Below, piece after piece: positions 1-7,642 of a DNA stretch of 64,000 nucleotides (the first letter of the stretch is position 1; the number at the start of each line of letters is the position of its first letter). Source of the DNA: Pseudomonas sp. GD03919 (lineage in GTDB: Bacteria > Pseudomonadota > Gammaproteobacteria > Pseudomonadales > Pseudomonadaceae); assembly GCF_029814935.1 (NCBI RefSeq), contig NZ_CP104582.1, positions 2,108,001 to 2,172,000 on the forward strand, written 5' to 3'. The notes beneath the pieces were generated by a model. The model ran no database searches and was not told where the DNA came from. It saw only the letters and a list, made by a program, of their open reading frames with translations. The position numbers and the translations under genes are program-made.

Positions 1-378
1 CGCGGCGATGTCATCGCCGTTGACCGGCAGAATGACCAGGCCGGCCGCCGCCACCCGGATCCGCTCCAGGCTTGCCGCGTCGGCCACCTCCACGGCCAGG
101 CCGGCCGCGCCTATTGTCCGCAGCCGAGCGGCGTTATCGCGCAGCCAGGACAGCGAGCGAGGATCGCCGCCGACCAGGAAGAATGGCGGCAGCCCCGGCA
201 TGTCCAGGGCGCGTGGGGTGACGGCTCCAGGGCGCAGCAGGGAACTGCTGACCGGTAGCATCCAGGTCTCGTCCAGATGCTGGCTCAAGGGGGGAATGGG
301 GACGTCCCGTGCCGGCTCCGCCAGGACGGTGGAGGCCAGTGCCAGGGCGAGCGCAGCGGCGGCAAGTGGGACTTTCAT
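1..378 (-). CDS. ICE protein, PFL_4695 family (TIGR03765), C-terminus outside window
   Basis: 126 codons are visible and the frame is still open at the window edge. The protein begins with a clear signal peptide (MKVPLAAAALALALASTVLA) and continues with a soluble domain containing PRALDMPGLPPFFLVGGDP, which I recognise as the integrating-conjugative-element PFL_4695 family. These are exported proteins of the mating-pore/pilus cluster of ICEclc/PAPI-1-type elements; their biochemical role is unknown. Its ATG overlaps the stop of the lytic transglycosylase gene by four bases (ATGA), so it is probably translationally coupled. The family call is from memory of sequence pattern and context. Confidence 0.8.
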   Translation of the reverse strand, partial: MKVPLAAAALALALASTVLAEPARDVPIPPLSQHLDETWMLPVSSSLLRPGAVTPRALDMPGLPPFFLVGGDPRSLSWLRDNAARLRTIGAAGLAVEVADAASLERIRVAAAGLVILPVNGDDIAA

Positions 379-929
379 GGGGAACTGCTCCTGGTCGAGA
401 CGGGCGGGGCCCCCACGATCCCTTGCAGGTGCTGGGCGAAGCGGGCGCGGTAGCGCGCGGCCGGCGCACCGCCGGCCGGGCGGTGATAGCGTCCGGCGGC
501 CAGTACCCAGTCGCCCGTGGCGTCATGCTGCTCGCGCAGCAGTGCGGCGGTGACCGCGAGGTTGCGGTAGGGATCGAGTGCCTGGCAGGGGCTGGAGAAG
601 CGCTGGCCGTGATAGCCCAGATTGATCTGGCCGAGCCCGCTGTCGATGCGTTTGGCATCGTGTTCGGCCAGCGCCTGGAGCAGGGCCTGGCACGCTGCCC
701 GGCGGGTGGCGAAGCGTTGGCCCTGGCCGGCGATATTGAGGGTCCAGGGCCAGGGCAATAGCTGGCCGCGGATGCGCAGACCGCTTTCCTGCCGGGCGAT
801 CGCGAACAGCACCGCGGGCGGGATGCCGGCGCCCTGCGCCGCCAACTGGTAGGCGGGCGGGGGCCCCTCGGCCTGGGCGGCGAGCAGCGTCAGCAGGAGC
901 GCGAGCCCTACTGCTCCAGGCGCTGCCAT
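375..929 (-). CDS. ICE lytic transglycosylase (SLT domain)
   Basis: 184 residues. A signal peptide (MAAPGAVGLALLLTLLAAQAEG) is followed by an SLT domain: IARQESGLR carries the catalytic glutamate and SGLGQINLG is the conserved G-x-x-Q-I motif. It would cut peptidoglycan locally so that the conjugation pore/pilus can be assembled through the wall, as VirB1-like enzymes do. I chose the ATG at 929 because it gives an immediate signal peptide; the longer reading adds only arginine/proline-rich residues. It overlaps the preceding TIGR03759 gene by 22 bases and the following PFL_4695 gene by four, so all belong to one operon. Confidence 0.85.
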   Translation of the reverse strand: MAAPGAVGLALLLTLLAAQAEGPPPAYQLAAQGAGIPPAVLFAIARQESGLRIRGQLLPWPWTLNIAGQGQRFATRRAACQALLQALAEHDAKRIDSGLGQINLGYHGQRFSSPCQALDPYRNLAVTAALLREQHDATGDWVLAAGRYHRPAGGAPAARYRARFAQHLQGIVGAPPVSTRSSSP

Positions 930-1624
930 TGTCCATGTACCTGCTGGAAGAGGGCAGGGAGCGGGCCATGTGCGCCGAGGCCCAGCCACTGACCGCGATC
1001 ATGGTTCAGGGTGATCTGGCGCCGTTGTACCCGGGCCGGGTCGATACCCGCCTGCCGAGCCCAGGTCCGGATACGTGCGTCCTCGCCTTGGCTGCCGACC
1101 AGGTAGAGGTCGAACTCGGTATCCTGCTGTTGCAGGCGTTGGGCTTCGGCGGTGCACGCGGGGCATTGCACTTCCACGAACAGGGCAAGCCGCCGCGAGG
1201 TTGGCGAACTGGGTGAGCCTCCCAGCCCCTGGACGGGCAGCAGGCCGGGAAACAGCCTGGCCCAGGCCGCGTCATAGGCTCGCTGATAGGCCAGCTCGCG
1301 CTCGGCGCGCTGGGCTTCCAGCTTGACCTGTAGCTCCGCGTAGCGCCGGCGTTCCTGCTCGTTGCGCGCTTCGACCCCCAAGGTGGTGAGCGGGTCGAGG
1401 TGCGGGCTCCAGAAGCCACGCGGACCCGTCTGGATCTCCTCGAAGCGTGACCATTCCTGTTCCGTCAGCCCCCAGTCCGAGGCGCGCCCCGACTGGCGGT
1501 GTTCCAGTGGCGTGGGCTCGCTGCTGCGCACCTGCGACTGGGCGGTGTTGGTGTCGCCAGCCAGCGAGGCGGCGGCGACCAGCGCGGTGAGGCAGGCGGT
1601 GACGGTCGGCAGCGAGCAGTTCAT
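908..1624 (-). CDS. ICE protein, TIGR03759 (PFL_4693) family
   Basis: 238 residues: a signal peptide-like N-terminus, then DWGLTEQEWSRFEEIQTGPRG, a charged helical stretch, and a C-terminal thioredoxin-like half with FVEVQCPACTAEAQRL. The CPAC motif resembles a redox Cys-x-x-Cys site. This arrangement matches the TIGR03759 family of conjugative elements, which are exported and possibly involved in disulfide handling or pore assembly (inferred). GTG at 1630 is also possible; I prefer the ATG at 1624, which has an AGAAGTG-like ribosome site. It lies between the coiled-coil gene and the transglycosylase gene with which it overlaps. Confidence 0.8.
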   Translation of the reverse strand: MNCSLPTVTACLTALVAAASLAGDTNTAQSQVRSSEPTPLEHRQSGRASDWGLTEQEWSRFEEIQTGPRGFWSPHLDPLTTLGVEARNEQERRRYAELQVKLEAQRAERELAYQRAYDAAWARLFPGLLPVQGLGGSPSSPTSRRLALFVEVQCPACTAEAQRLQQQDTEFDLYLVGSQGEDARIRTWARQAGIDPARVQRRQITLNHDRGQWLGLGAHGPLPALFQQVHGQWQRLEQ

Positions 1625-1633
1625 CGTCACTTC

Positions 1634-2302
1634 TCAAGGCAGCGGGATGGTCTGGTCCGGCTGCTCGGGCACGGCGAAGATGGCGGTGCTGGCGCCCAGT
1701 GTTTTCAAGTGCCAGGTGCCGATCCGCTCGCCGTGATGCAGCAGGCGGACCTCCGCCAGAGAGCGGCTGCCAAGCGGCGCCGCCAGCAAAAAGCGCTCGC
1801 CGCCACGGGACTCGGTGCCCAGCACGGTGAAGGGCGGGGGCAGCGGTGCTGGGACGGGTGGTCGTAGGGGCTTTCTGGGCTTGGCGGGTGGTCGCGCTGT
1901 GGCGCGGCGGGGTTTGGCCTGGAGGGCCTGGAGCTGCTGCTCGGCCTGCTCGATGCGTGCCTGCAGGGCGGCCAGCTCCGTCCCGGTGGCGCGTGCCGCC
2001 AGTTCATTACGCAGCGCCTGTATTTCCTGGGTCCATTGATCCTGCTGAGAATCGAGGGTGTTGGCCTGGGCGCTGTTATCGACGGCGAGCCTCAGTGCAT
2101 CCAACTCCTGTCTCAGCGCCTCCTGTGCATCCAGCAGGCGGCTTGAGTCCTGCTGCAGGGATTCCAGGTGCTGCTCGGGTTTGGCGGTGGTGGTCTGCAG
2201 CTCGACGATACGCTGGTGCTGGTTGTATAGCGTGCCGGCCACACCGGCGACCACCAGGCACAACAAGCCGAGGATGAAAGCTTGGAAGGTCGAGGCTTTC
2301 AT
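1634..2302 (-). CDS. ICE membrane-anchored coiled-coil protein
   Basis: 222 residues. One N-terminal transmembrane helix (FILGLLCLVVAGVAGTLYNQ) is followed by about 90 residues of Glu/Gln/Leu-rich coiled coil, a Lys/Pro/Arg-rich linker (KPRRATARPPAKPRKPLRPP) and a small C-terminal domain ending in TIPLP. Shape and position (between the PilL-like lipoprotein and TIGR03759) are those of a periplasm-spanning component of the conjugative pore, but I do not recognise a named family. Its ATG overlaps the stop of the PilL-like gene by four bases, so it is co-translated. Confidence 0.7.
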   Translation of the reverse strand: MKASTFQAFILGLLCLVVAGVAGTLYNQHQRIVELQTTTAKPEQHLESLQQDSSRLLDAQEALRQELDALRLAVDNSAQANTLDSQQDQWTQEIQALRNELAARATGTELAALQARIEQAEQQLQALQAKPRRATARPPAKPRKPLRPPVPAPLPPPFTVLGTESRGGERFLLAAPLGSRSLAEVRLLHHGERIGTWHLKTLGASTAIFAVPEQPDQTIPLP

Positions 2303-2796
2303 GAGCGGGCCTCCATGGCACCGCTGCCCAGGCCCCGCTGCCTGAAGCAGACCGTGCGACCGATATCATCGGCCAGCAACTGCCAGGCTGGGCCGGCCAG
2401 TACCTCCAGCGCGTTGCGCAGCGTGAGCGGGCCGAGCCGGTAATGGGTCGCCGGCAGCGGTCGGGTGAACAACACCTTTACCGCCGAACTGACGGGACAC
2501 AGCGCATAGCCCGAGCGCTGTAGCACATGACGCATGGCGTCCTGCACCGTTGGGTTCAGCCCGGGTGGGATGCTCACCTCGATGATCTGGGCGAGCAGGT
2601 CCAGTTGTTCCGCCGTGGGTTCGGCGTTGACCAGGGTATAGCGCCCGTAACGAACGTTTTGCGCCGGAAGAGGTGGTGTTTCCGCTGGTTGCTCTGTCCT
2701 CGTTTCGTGGCCGTGTGGTCCGGGGGACGAGGACTGTTGTGTGGCACATGCTCCCAGCAGCGCCATCAGCGTGAGCAGTATGGAGGATCGGTACAC
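2299..2796 (-). CDS. PilL-like conjugative transfer lipoprotein (TIGR03748)
   Basis: 165 residues with a lipoprotein signal (MYRSSILLTLMALLGAC, lipobox LGAC with Cys17), a short low-complexity linker, then a secretin N-domain-like fold (RYGRYTLVNAEPTAEQLDLL ... GPLTLRNALEVLAGPAWQL). This is the conjugative-region PilL family, a truncated relative of type IVb pilus PilL/secretin proteins, probably in the outer membrane of the mating apparatus. The start is a GTG. Its Shine-Dalgarno (GAGGAA) is buried in the 3' arm of a long perfect hairpin directly upstream, which suggests translation control. It is the first gene of the overlapping block running leftwards. Confidence 0.8.
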   Translation of the reverse strand: MYRSSILLTLMALLGACATQQSSSPGPHGHETRTEQPAETPPLPAQNVRYGRYTLVNAEPTAEQLDLLAQIIEVSIPPGLNPTVQDAMRHVLQRSGYALCPVSSAVKVLFTRPLPATHYRLGPLTLRNALEVLAGPAWQLLADDIGRTVCFRQRGLGSGAMEARS

Positions 2797-2802
2797 GGCG
2801 TT

Positions 2803-2841
2803 TTCCTCATGCCAGGGATGGCATCACCCTGGCATGAGGAA
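2803..2841 (-). promoter_or_regulatory. 15-bp perfect hairpin covering the ribosome site of the PilL-like gene
   Basis: TTCCTCATGCCAGGG and its exact reverse complement are separated by nine bases. On the minus strand the 3' arm contains the GAGGAA ribosome-binding site of the GTG start at 2796. There is no T-run after the hairpin in the gene's direction, so it is not a simple terminator for the minus strand. An RNA switch or a protein-binding operator are both possible. Confidence 0.6.
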
Positions 2842-2980
2842 ATGGGTGTTACGGAGGGGAAAGCTGAAGCTGTGAGTGTCGCTTTTCGGGTGAGGTGTAT
2901 GTTCGCGGTCAGGAGTGGGGCAGGCATCGTCCAGTGCCGGTGCTGCCCGCCAGGAAACCCCCTGTGGCGGGCAGATGCCT

Positions 2981-3715
2981 TCACTCTTTGTAGACGGGCA
3001 GTCCCTCCAGCGTGCTGGCGCTGGGATCGAAGATCAGGAACCTGGTATCGGCCAGGGCGGCCAGATACAGGATATCCACGAGGGTTTCCGGCACGCCGGC
3101 GGCGAGTTGTTGCTGCCTGAGTTCACCGTAGGAGTGGCCTACAACCTGGAGAAGGTGCCGATTCGTCCAGGGTGTGCAGATCAATTTGCAGCCGAAGCCA
3201 TAGCAGTCCGGGAGCGCGAAGGGCTCGAACAGCAGACCTGTCTGTCTGGACGGCGATCTGCCTATCCAGTTCACCAGATAGCGGACGGCCTCTTCGGGAA
3301 GATGTAGCGTGCTGATCTCCCATGCCTGGCTGTAGCGCCCGGTCTCGAAGCTCAAGTGGCGGATCAGCGCCTGTGCCTGTTCCAGGGAGTGCAGGTCGGC
3401 GATGTGTTCACGCTCGTTGAACACGGCATAGACCACCTGGCGAACCAGTCCGTTACACGGGCAGCAGTCGTCCAGGTCGTCGGGGATGGAATGGCCTTCG
3501 CTGATCAGGGCGAAGTCGTCGTTGAAGATACAGGGGAACAGTTGCAGCTCATGATCCTGCAACTGGGCTTGCGACTCATGCACTGGACGGCAGCAGGGTG
3601 GACAGTCGTTTGCATAGGTGATCAGCAGCGACCGTTCGATGCGCAGGTTCTGGTAGCAGCGGGTGAACGGATTTTTGCTGGCCGCCGTGAGGGCGGTCTG
3701 GTGTGCCGGTTTCAT
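2981..3715 (-). CDS. ICE hypothetical protein, cysteine-rich N-terminus
   Basis: 244 residues, soluble, no signal peptide or membrane helix. Cysteine pairs occur near residues 38-42 (CPPCC) and 84-87 (CCPC), which could bind zinc. The rest (LFEPFALPDCYGFGCKLICTPW) is mixed alpha/beta. I believe similar proteins occur beside radC-like genes in PFGI-1-type elements, but I do not recognise a function. It stands alone between the radC-like gene and the pilus block; the 185-bp gap after it holds the hairpin described separately. Confidence 0.55.
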   Translation of the reverse strand: MKPAHQTALTAASKNPFTRCYQNLRIERSLLITYANDCPPCCRPVHESQAQLQDHELQLFPCIFNDDFALISEGHSIPDDLDDCCPCNGLVRQVVYAVFNEREHIADLHSLEQAQALIRHLSFETGRYSQAWEISTLHLPEEAVRYLVNWIGRSPSRQTGLLFEPFALPDCYGFGCKLICTPWTNRHLLQVVGHSYGELRQQQLAAGVPETLVDILYLAALADTRFLIFDPSASTLEGLPVYKE

Positions 3716-3759
3716 ATGGGATCTCCAGAAAGCAAGGGCGCCCGAAGGCGCCCGTGGGC

Positions 3760-4257
3760 TCAGAGCCAGCCGTTTTCGGCGAGGGACGTGGGTCGGCCTG
3801 CGCCGACGATGAAGTGGTCAAGAACACGCACCTCTACCAGAGCCAATGCTTCCTTCAGTCGTAGAGTCAAGGTGCGATCGGCTTGACTGGGAACCGTGCA
3901 GCCTGAGGGATGGTTGTGGCACAGGATCACCGCCCCGGCGTTATGGGCCAGGGCACGCTTGACCACCTGTCTGGGGTAGACACTGGCGCCGTCAATGCTG
4001 CCGTGAAACAGCACCTCGAACGCCAGCACCCGGTGTTTGGTATCGAGGAAAACCACCCCGAAGACCTCATGCTCCTCCTGGGCGAGCAGTACTTTCAGGT
4101 ACTCGGCGACTACGCCGGGTGAGGTCAGTTCGGGGCCGCGGCTGAAGACCCGTCGTTCGAGGATGAGCAGGGCTTCTTCGATCACCTGATCTTCCTGGTC
4201 GAGACGGGCGTGTTCGCTGGCGTTCGTGGTGCCAATCAGCGTGAGTGGTGAGTTCAT
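3760..4257 (-). CDS. RadC-like JAB-domain protein
   Basis: 165 residues, the short MPN/JAB form usual on plasmids and ICEs (chromosomal RadC is about 225 residues). [14 protein letters not shown] and the metal-binding motif CHNHPSG followed by PSQAD are intact (His/His/Asp zinc ligands). The biochemical role of RadC proteins is unsettled; mobile-element copies are often linked to anti-restriction or replication genes. A GGAGG ribosome site stands 8 bases before the ATG. A 9-bp hairpin lies about 35 bases further upstream. Confidence 0.85.
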   Translation of the reverse strand: MNSPLTLIGTTNASEHARLDQEDQVIEEALLILERRVFSRGPELTSPGVVAEYLKVLLAQEEHEVFGVVFLDTKHRVLAFEVLFHGSIDGASVYPRQVVKRALAHNAGAVILCHNHPSGCTVPSQADRTLTLRLKEALALVEVRVLDHFIVGAGRPTSLAENGWL

Positions 4258-4290
4258 GGTGGGTACCTCCGGTGAAATGGGGTACGCACT

Positions 4291-4314
4291 CCCTGGGGAG
4301 TGGTATCCCCAGGG
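4291..4314. repeat. Hairpin in the leader of the radC-like gene
   Basis: CCCTGGGGA and its exact reverse complement are separated by six bases, about 35 bp upstream of the radC-like start. It has no T-run on the minus strand. It may be a transcription pause or an operator. Confidence 0.4.
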
Positions 4315-4443
4315 TGGGTTGATAGGTGGCGTGCGCTGCGGACTTCATGTCTTCTGCGCGTGTGTGGATGTGTTCGAGTCGATCCTGACGTTGCTGACCG
4401 ACGTGCGTGACGAGCGGTGTGTTTGCTCTCTGGCGCTAATCGC

Positions 4444-4671
4444 TCAGCTATCGAGGAATTTTTCCAGCTCGTCGTGCAGTTCCTGGGCGCAGGCTCTCCA
4501 TGCGGCTTCGCTGATGAGTTTGTCCTCACCCATGAAACCCTTGGGCGCCTGAATCACTATCCTGCTGAATTGGATGAGGGCGTGGATCACCACGGCGTGC
4601 ATCAGCGGGCCGGATCTGGGCTGGGTCATCAGCCTGGTTACGAACTCGATATTGGTCTCTCGCCTGTCCAT
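4444..4671 (-). CDS. Small ICE hypothetical protein
   Basis: 75 residues, acidic C-terminus (EAAWRACAQELHDELEKFLDS), mostly helical by appearance, no recognisable domain. Its ATG overlaps the stop of the upstream 76-residue gene by one base (TGATG), so the two are translated together. The pair sits among the small accessory genes that follow the DUF3577 gene in this ICE class. Function unknown. Confidence 0.55.
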   Translation of the reverse strand: MDRRETNIEFVTRLMTQPRSGPLMHAVVIHALIQFSRIVIQAPKGFMGEDKLISEAAWRACAQELHDELEKFLDS

Positions 4672-4901
4672 CAGTCGGTCTCCAATTGGATGACGTATGG
4701 GTCGCCGGTCAGCGCCAGGGCGTTGTTCAGCGTGGTGCGGGTGGCCATGGCGTCGGTGCTCCCGAGCCGCTGGGCGAGAAGTTGTTCAGCGCCGATGGCG
4801 GCCATTCGCAACTCGGTCAGGTGCTCGACGGGGATCGCCACGTAGTGGACGTCGGGACGTGGGGTGTCGCGCTCAGCGACGGTGAAGGTGTGTTTGCTCA
4901 T
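4671..4901 (-). CDS. Small ICE hypothetical protein
   Basis: 76 residues from the ATG at 4901 (MSKHTFTVAERDTPRPD); a GTG four codons upstream is an alternative. It has a beta-like N-terminus (VHYVAIPVEHL) and a helical middle (LRMAAIGAEQLLAQRLG). No domain recognised. It is coupled to the next gene by a one-base stop/start overlap. Confidence 0.5.
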   Translation of the reverse strand: MSKHTFTVAERDTPRPDVHYVAIPVEHLTELRMAAIGAEQLLAQRLGSTDAMATRTTLNNALALTGDPYVIQLETD

Positions 4902-4952
4902 GGTAGTTACCACTCATAGTGGGGAAGGTGGCGCCTGGGGCCAGCTGGCATG

Positions 4953-5210
4953 TCACAGCCGGGTGAAGCGATGCCGTTGGCCGTGCAGCGGTGAGCCACA
5001 GCTCTCGCAAGGCGAGCGGGAAAAGGGGTCGATTCCCCAGCCGGTATCGGCATCGAAATCGACGCTGATGGGCATCAGCCGAACCAGCCCATCGCGGATG
5101 GCGGTGATGCGGGCATCGACTTCATCCGCCGGGTGGTGGAGTGACAGGGCGCTGTAGTCGTCATAAACGGCGGCAAACAGGCAGTCGTCGCAGAGCCAGA
5201 AGGATTCCAT
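4953..5210 (-). CDS. Small ICE protein with two Cys-x-x-Cys pairs
   Basis: 85 residues. CDDC near residue 7 and CESC near residue 69 look like the two knuckles of a zinc ribbon, with an acidic middle. It could be a small zinc-binding regulator or structural protein, but there is no family I can name. It lies between the DUF3577 gene and the 76-residue gene on the same strand. Confidence 0.55.
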   Translation of the reverse strand: MESFWLCDDCLFAAVYDDYSALSLHHPADEVDARITAIRDGLVRLMPISVDFDADTGWGIDPFSRSPCESCGSPLHGQRHRFTRL

Positions 5211-5283
5211 CGTCGGTTTCCCCTATGCAGGGATGAAGGAAAGGCGCTCAAAGGAGCGCCTTGTTCGGGAGGTCGCGCAGGGT

Positions 5284-5865
5284 TCAGGCGGGCTGAACGG
5301 TACGCTCGGTGTCACGGTTAACCGTGGGGGCAGACGGTTGTGCGTCCGGTGCGGTCGGTGCATCCGTCGTGGTTTCCGCTTTATCGGTCCCGGTGTCGGC
5401 CGATTCCTCAGCGGGCTCGTTACTCGGTGCCTGCTCGACAGGGGCTGTTGCCTGCTGCCTGGCGGGCGCCTTGTACAGCAGCTGGCCGTCGACCTTGATC
5501 CACTCGATGAAGAGCAGACGGCCTTTCAGGCTTGCACCTGGCTGGCCTTGTCTGTCGCCTTTCTCGTAGAGGAATGGATCGACCCACAGGTCGCCGATAC
5601 GGAAGGACAGCAGGACCTTTTTATCGGCCTGGACCGCATCCCAGTACTGGCGGATCAGCCGTTCGGCTTCACCACCGGCGACCTTGCAGTCGAAACGGGT
5701 GTATTCCACCGCATCGCTGGCGCCGTGCAGGGCGGCGATATCACAGGCCATGAATGGCGGGCCGCGATGCACCGGCACTTCACGAACGCGATTGAGGTAG
5801 CCGATGCCGCTGGTGTGCAGATTGAAGTAGGTGAGCGCTTCTTGGGTTTGGTTGGCGTGGGCCAT
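5284..5865 (-). CDS. DUF3577 / STY4534-family ICE replication-associated protein
   Basis: 193 residues. The N-terminal 130 residues (YFNLHTSGIGYLNRVREVPV, ACDIAALHG, YTRFDCKVAGGEAERLI) match the DUF3577 family found beside ssb in PAPI-1/PFGI-1-type ICEs. The last 60 residues are a low-complexity Ala/Pro/Thr/Glu tail, as in many ssDNA-associated proteins. An OB-fold role with single-stranded DNA is plausible but inferred. It is normally adjacent to ssb and a type IA topoisomerase gene; here it is separated from ssb by the abiE cargo and a 1-kb non-coding stretch, and no topoisomerase gene is in the window. Confidence 0.75.
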   Translation of the reverse strand: MAHANQTQEALTYFNLHTSGIGYLNRVREVPVHRGPPFMACDIAALHGASDAVEYTRFDCKVAGGEAERLIRQYWDAVQADKKVLLSFRIGDLWVDPFLYEKGDRQGQPGASLKGRLLFIEWIKVDGQLLYKAPARQQATAPVEQAPSNEPAEESADTGTDKAETTTDAPTAPDAQPSAPTVNRDTERTVQPA

Positions 5866-6831
5866 GGTGCTTCTCCTGTTTCAGGGGAAACGGAGACGCA
5901 CATCCCGGACGGGGAGGCGAGTCCCCGTCAGGGTGGGTGAGGTGCAAGCGAATCCAGAGCCGGCATCGGCAAGCCGACGACGGCCGGGGCAAAACGCCTG
6001 GGTATGGTGGAGGCGGTACGGCGAAAGGGAGCCTGGTGCGATGAAGCTGCCAGGGGAGGGGTAGTCGGCATTCATCACCACCGCAGTGGCGACCGTGCGA
6101 GCTTCCGAACGCTGATCGCACTTGGGTTGAACCACCACGCTGTGGCGTAGCCTCGAAGGTCCGAGCTACCTGGGCGGGAGCCGTCAACGACAGCGATCCA
6201 CGCCCTTTCTATAAGCCTGTGGTTAGATGGCGTCAAGGCGCCGCGGGTCGGTTTCTTAGCGTTGGAATCCAGTGGTAATCGCTGGTATGAAAAAAGTGAA
6301 GAGTCGGCCCGGCGCAGGGCCGGGCGAGGAACAGGAAAGCCACCTCCGAGGGTCCTGCGAAGTGAAACCGGCTCCTGGTAAGGCCTGGCTCACTATCGCC
6401 TGATCGTCAGCCGATCCTTGTCGTGGCCTGGATCGGAACAAGCTGGCACGCATCCGCGCACAAAGGGTGCCCGGTGTTTCGCCGGCGGGCTCCGGCGCTG
6501 AATATGGCCGCCGAAGCGGATGACCACCGGAGCCTGGACAGGCCGCAGTGGTCATCCGCCTCCACGATCCACTCGTGTGGGGAGCGGGAGCGATGTCCCG
6601 AGGAGGAGAAGGCTCCGAACCCGAAGGTCTGACCGAGCTGCCCGGAGCGAATCGGTCTTGGGGATGCCGGTGGCACTACAGCATTGCTGCCGGCGGAGTG
6701 TCAAGCCGAGGAACATTGCTTGCTCCACCCTGCTGCAACCTGAGTACAGATGATTGGGCAACAGGGACGAGATGGTTTTGGAGGCTCAGCCAGCATCGGA
6801 GGCTGTTGATGATTTGGAAGGTTTCATATTG
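5866..6831. other. About 1 kb without a convincing gene, rich in hairpins
   Basis: No reading frame here has Pseudomonas-like codon use together with a start and ribosome site. It contains several imperfect hairpins, for example CCGATCC/GGATCGG at 6411-6436, CACCACC...GGTGG-like pairs around 6075-6150, and the nested cruciform at 6516-6559. It lies between the DUF3577 gene (reading left) and abiEi (reading right), so it holds both promoters. The position in the replication/transfer half of an ICE makes an origin of transfer or a structured RNA possible. It may also mark where a gene such as topB was lost. Confidence 0.4.
6516..6559. repeat. Nested cruciform (12-bp outer and 5-bp inner perfect arms)
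   Basis: The outer arms GCGGATGACCAC and GTGGTCATCCGC are exact reverse complements. Inside them, separated by four bases on each side, is a second stem GCCTG/CAGGC with a two-base loop. The figure is almost perfectly symmetrical, as expected for a folded single-stranded DNA or RNA recognition element. Confidence 0.6.
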
Positions 6832-6848
6832 TCGTAGCCTGGCTACGA
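6832..6848. promoter_or_regulatory. abiE operator, upstream palindrome
   Basis: TCGTAGCC-T-GGCTACGA is a perfect palindrome with 8-bp arms. It shares the core TCGTAG...CTACGA with a second palindrome 66 bp downstream (centre to centre). AbiEi antitoxins of type IV systems are known to bind two inverted repeats upstream of their operon and repress it cooperatively. Confidence 0.7.
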
Positions 6849-6896
6849 TTCAGGCCATCAAGGGAAAATTTGCAAAAATTTGGAAAGGTGGTATTA

Positions 6897-6915
6897 GTCG
6901 TAGTATGGCTACGAC
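6897..6915. promoter_or_regulatory. abiE operator, palindrome overlapping the abiEi start codon
   Basis: GTCGTAG-TATGG-CTACGAC is a perfect 7-bp-arm palindrome whose centre contains the abiEi ATG. Occupation by AbiEi would block the start of the gene. It pairs with the copy at 6832-6848. Confidence 0.7.
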
Positions 6916-7642
6916 CAGTAGAAATAAACTAAACACCCTCTATACTCGTCTGTTGCCGGGGGCGCCGCTGACCTCGGAGGATCTGGCGGCGCTGGGCATT
7001 TCCGCCGACCTGGCCGTCCACTATGTGCGGGCGGGCTGGCTGACGCGCCTGGCGCGCGGGGTGTATTGCCGGCCCAACGAACCCTTGGCGCTGCATCCCA
7101 GCCTCGTCCTGTTGCAGCGCAGGTTCGAGGGCCTGCATGTGGGTGGTAAGTCGGCGCTCGATTGGTACGGTGTGCGCCACTACCTGCTGCAGCGACCGGT
7201 TCTGCAGTTGTACGGCTGGGCAACTGCCCGCCTGCCGGATTGGTTCTGCGAACGCTTTCCGGCCGAGTACCACCGCAAGCGTCTGTTCGACGAGCGCCCC
7301 GAGGCCCTGCTGCACGTCGGCCCCTTCGAGAAGCGCAGTGGCGCGCCGCAGGTATCGGCGCCGGAGCGCGCGTTGCTGGAGATGCTCAGCGAGGTCGGTA
7401 TACGCCAGTCGTTGCAGGAGGCGCGCGAACTCGTCGAGAGCGCCTACAGTCTGCGCGCCGACGTACTGCGCGAGCTGCTGCAGCACTGTACCAGCGTCAA
7501 GACCGTGCGGCTGTGCCTCCAGCTCGGCCGCGAACTGTCCCTGCCATGGGCGGCTAAGCTCGATCCATCCTCGCTGCCGACCGGCAGTGGCCGCCCATGG
7601 GTATCGAAGTCGACCGATGGCCTGCTGGTGCTCAAACCATGA
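6905..7642 (+). CDS. abiEi: AbiEi antitoxin, type IV toxin-antitoxin system
   Basis: 245 residues. The N-terminal winged helix (LLPGAPLTSEDLAALGISADLAVHYVRAGWLTRLARGVY) is the AbiEi DNA-binding domain, followed by the C-terminal antitoxin domain (LHVGGKSALDWYG, VSAPERALLEML). The protein represses its own promoter and neutralises the AbiEii toxin; the pair causes abortive infection or stabilises the mobile element. I chose the ATG inside the second operator because the family's helix-turn-helix begins just after it, although the ribosome site (GGAAAGG) is distant; in-frame upstream starts exist. It ends in a four-base ATGA overlap with abiEii. It is inserted in opposite orientation to the ICE backbone genes, so it is cargo. 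Confidence 0.88.
   Translation: MATTSRNKLNTLYTRLLPGAPLTSEDLAALGISADLAVHYVRAGWLTRLARGVYCRPNEPLALHPSLVLLQRRFEGLHVGGKSALDWYGVRHYLLQRPVLQLYGWATARLPDWFCERFPAEYHRKRLFDERPEALLHVGPFEKRSGAPQVSAPERALLEMLSEVGIRQSLQEARELVESAYSLRADVLRELLQHCTSVKTVRLCLQLGRELSLPWAAKLDPSSLPTGSGRPWVSKSTDGLLVLKP

Noticed and set aside
8..1216. Several long plus-strand open frames over the first 2 kb
   Set aside because: They lie antisense to overlapping minus-strand ICE genes with recognisable domains and have Arg/Pro/Ala-rich shadow composition; no family pattern.
6548..6904. A long N-terminal extension of AbiEi in frame with it
   Set aside because: Family members begin at the winged helix; the upstream residues are unlike protein, and the operators lie in this stretch.
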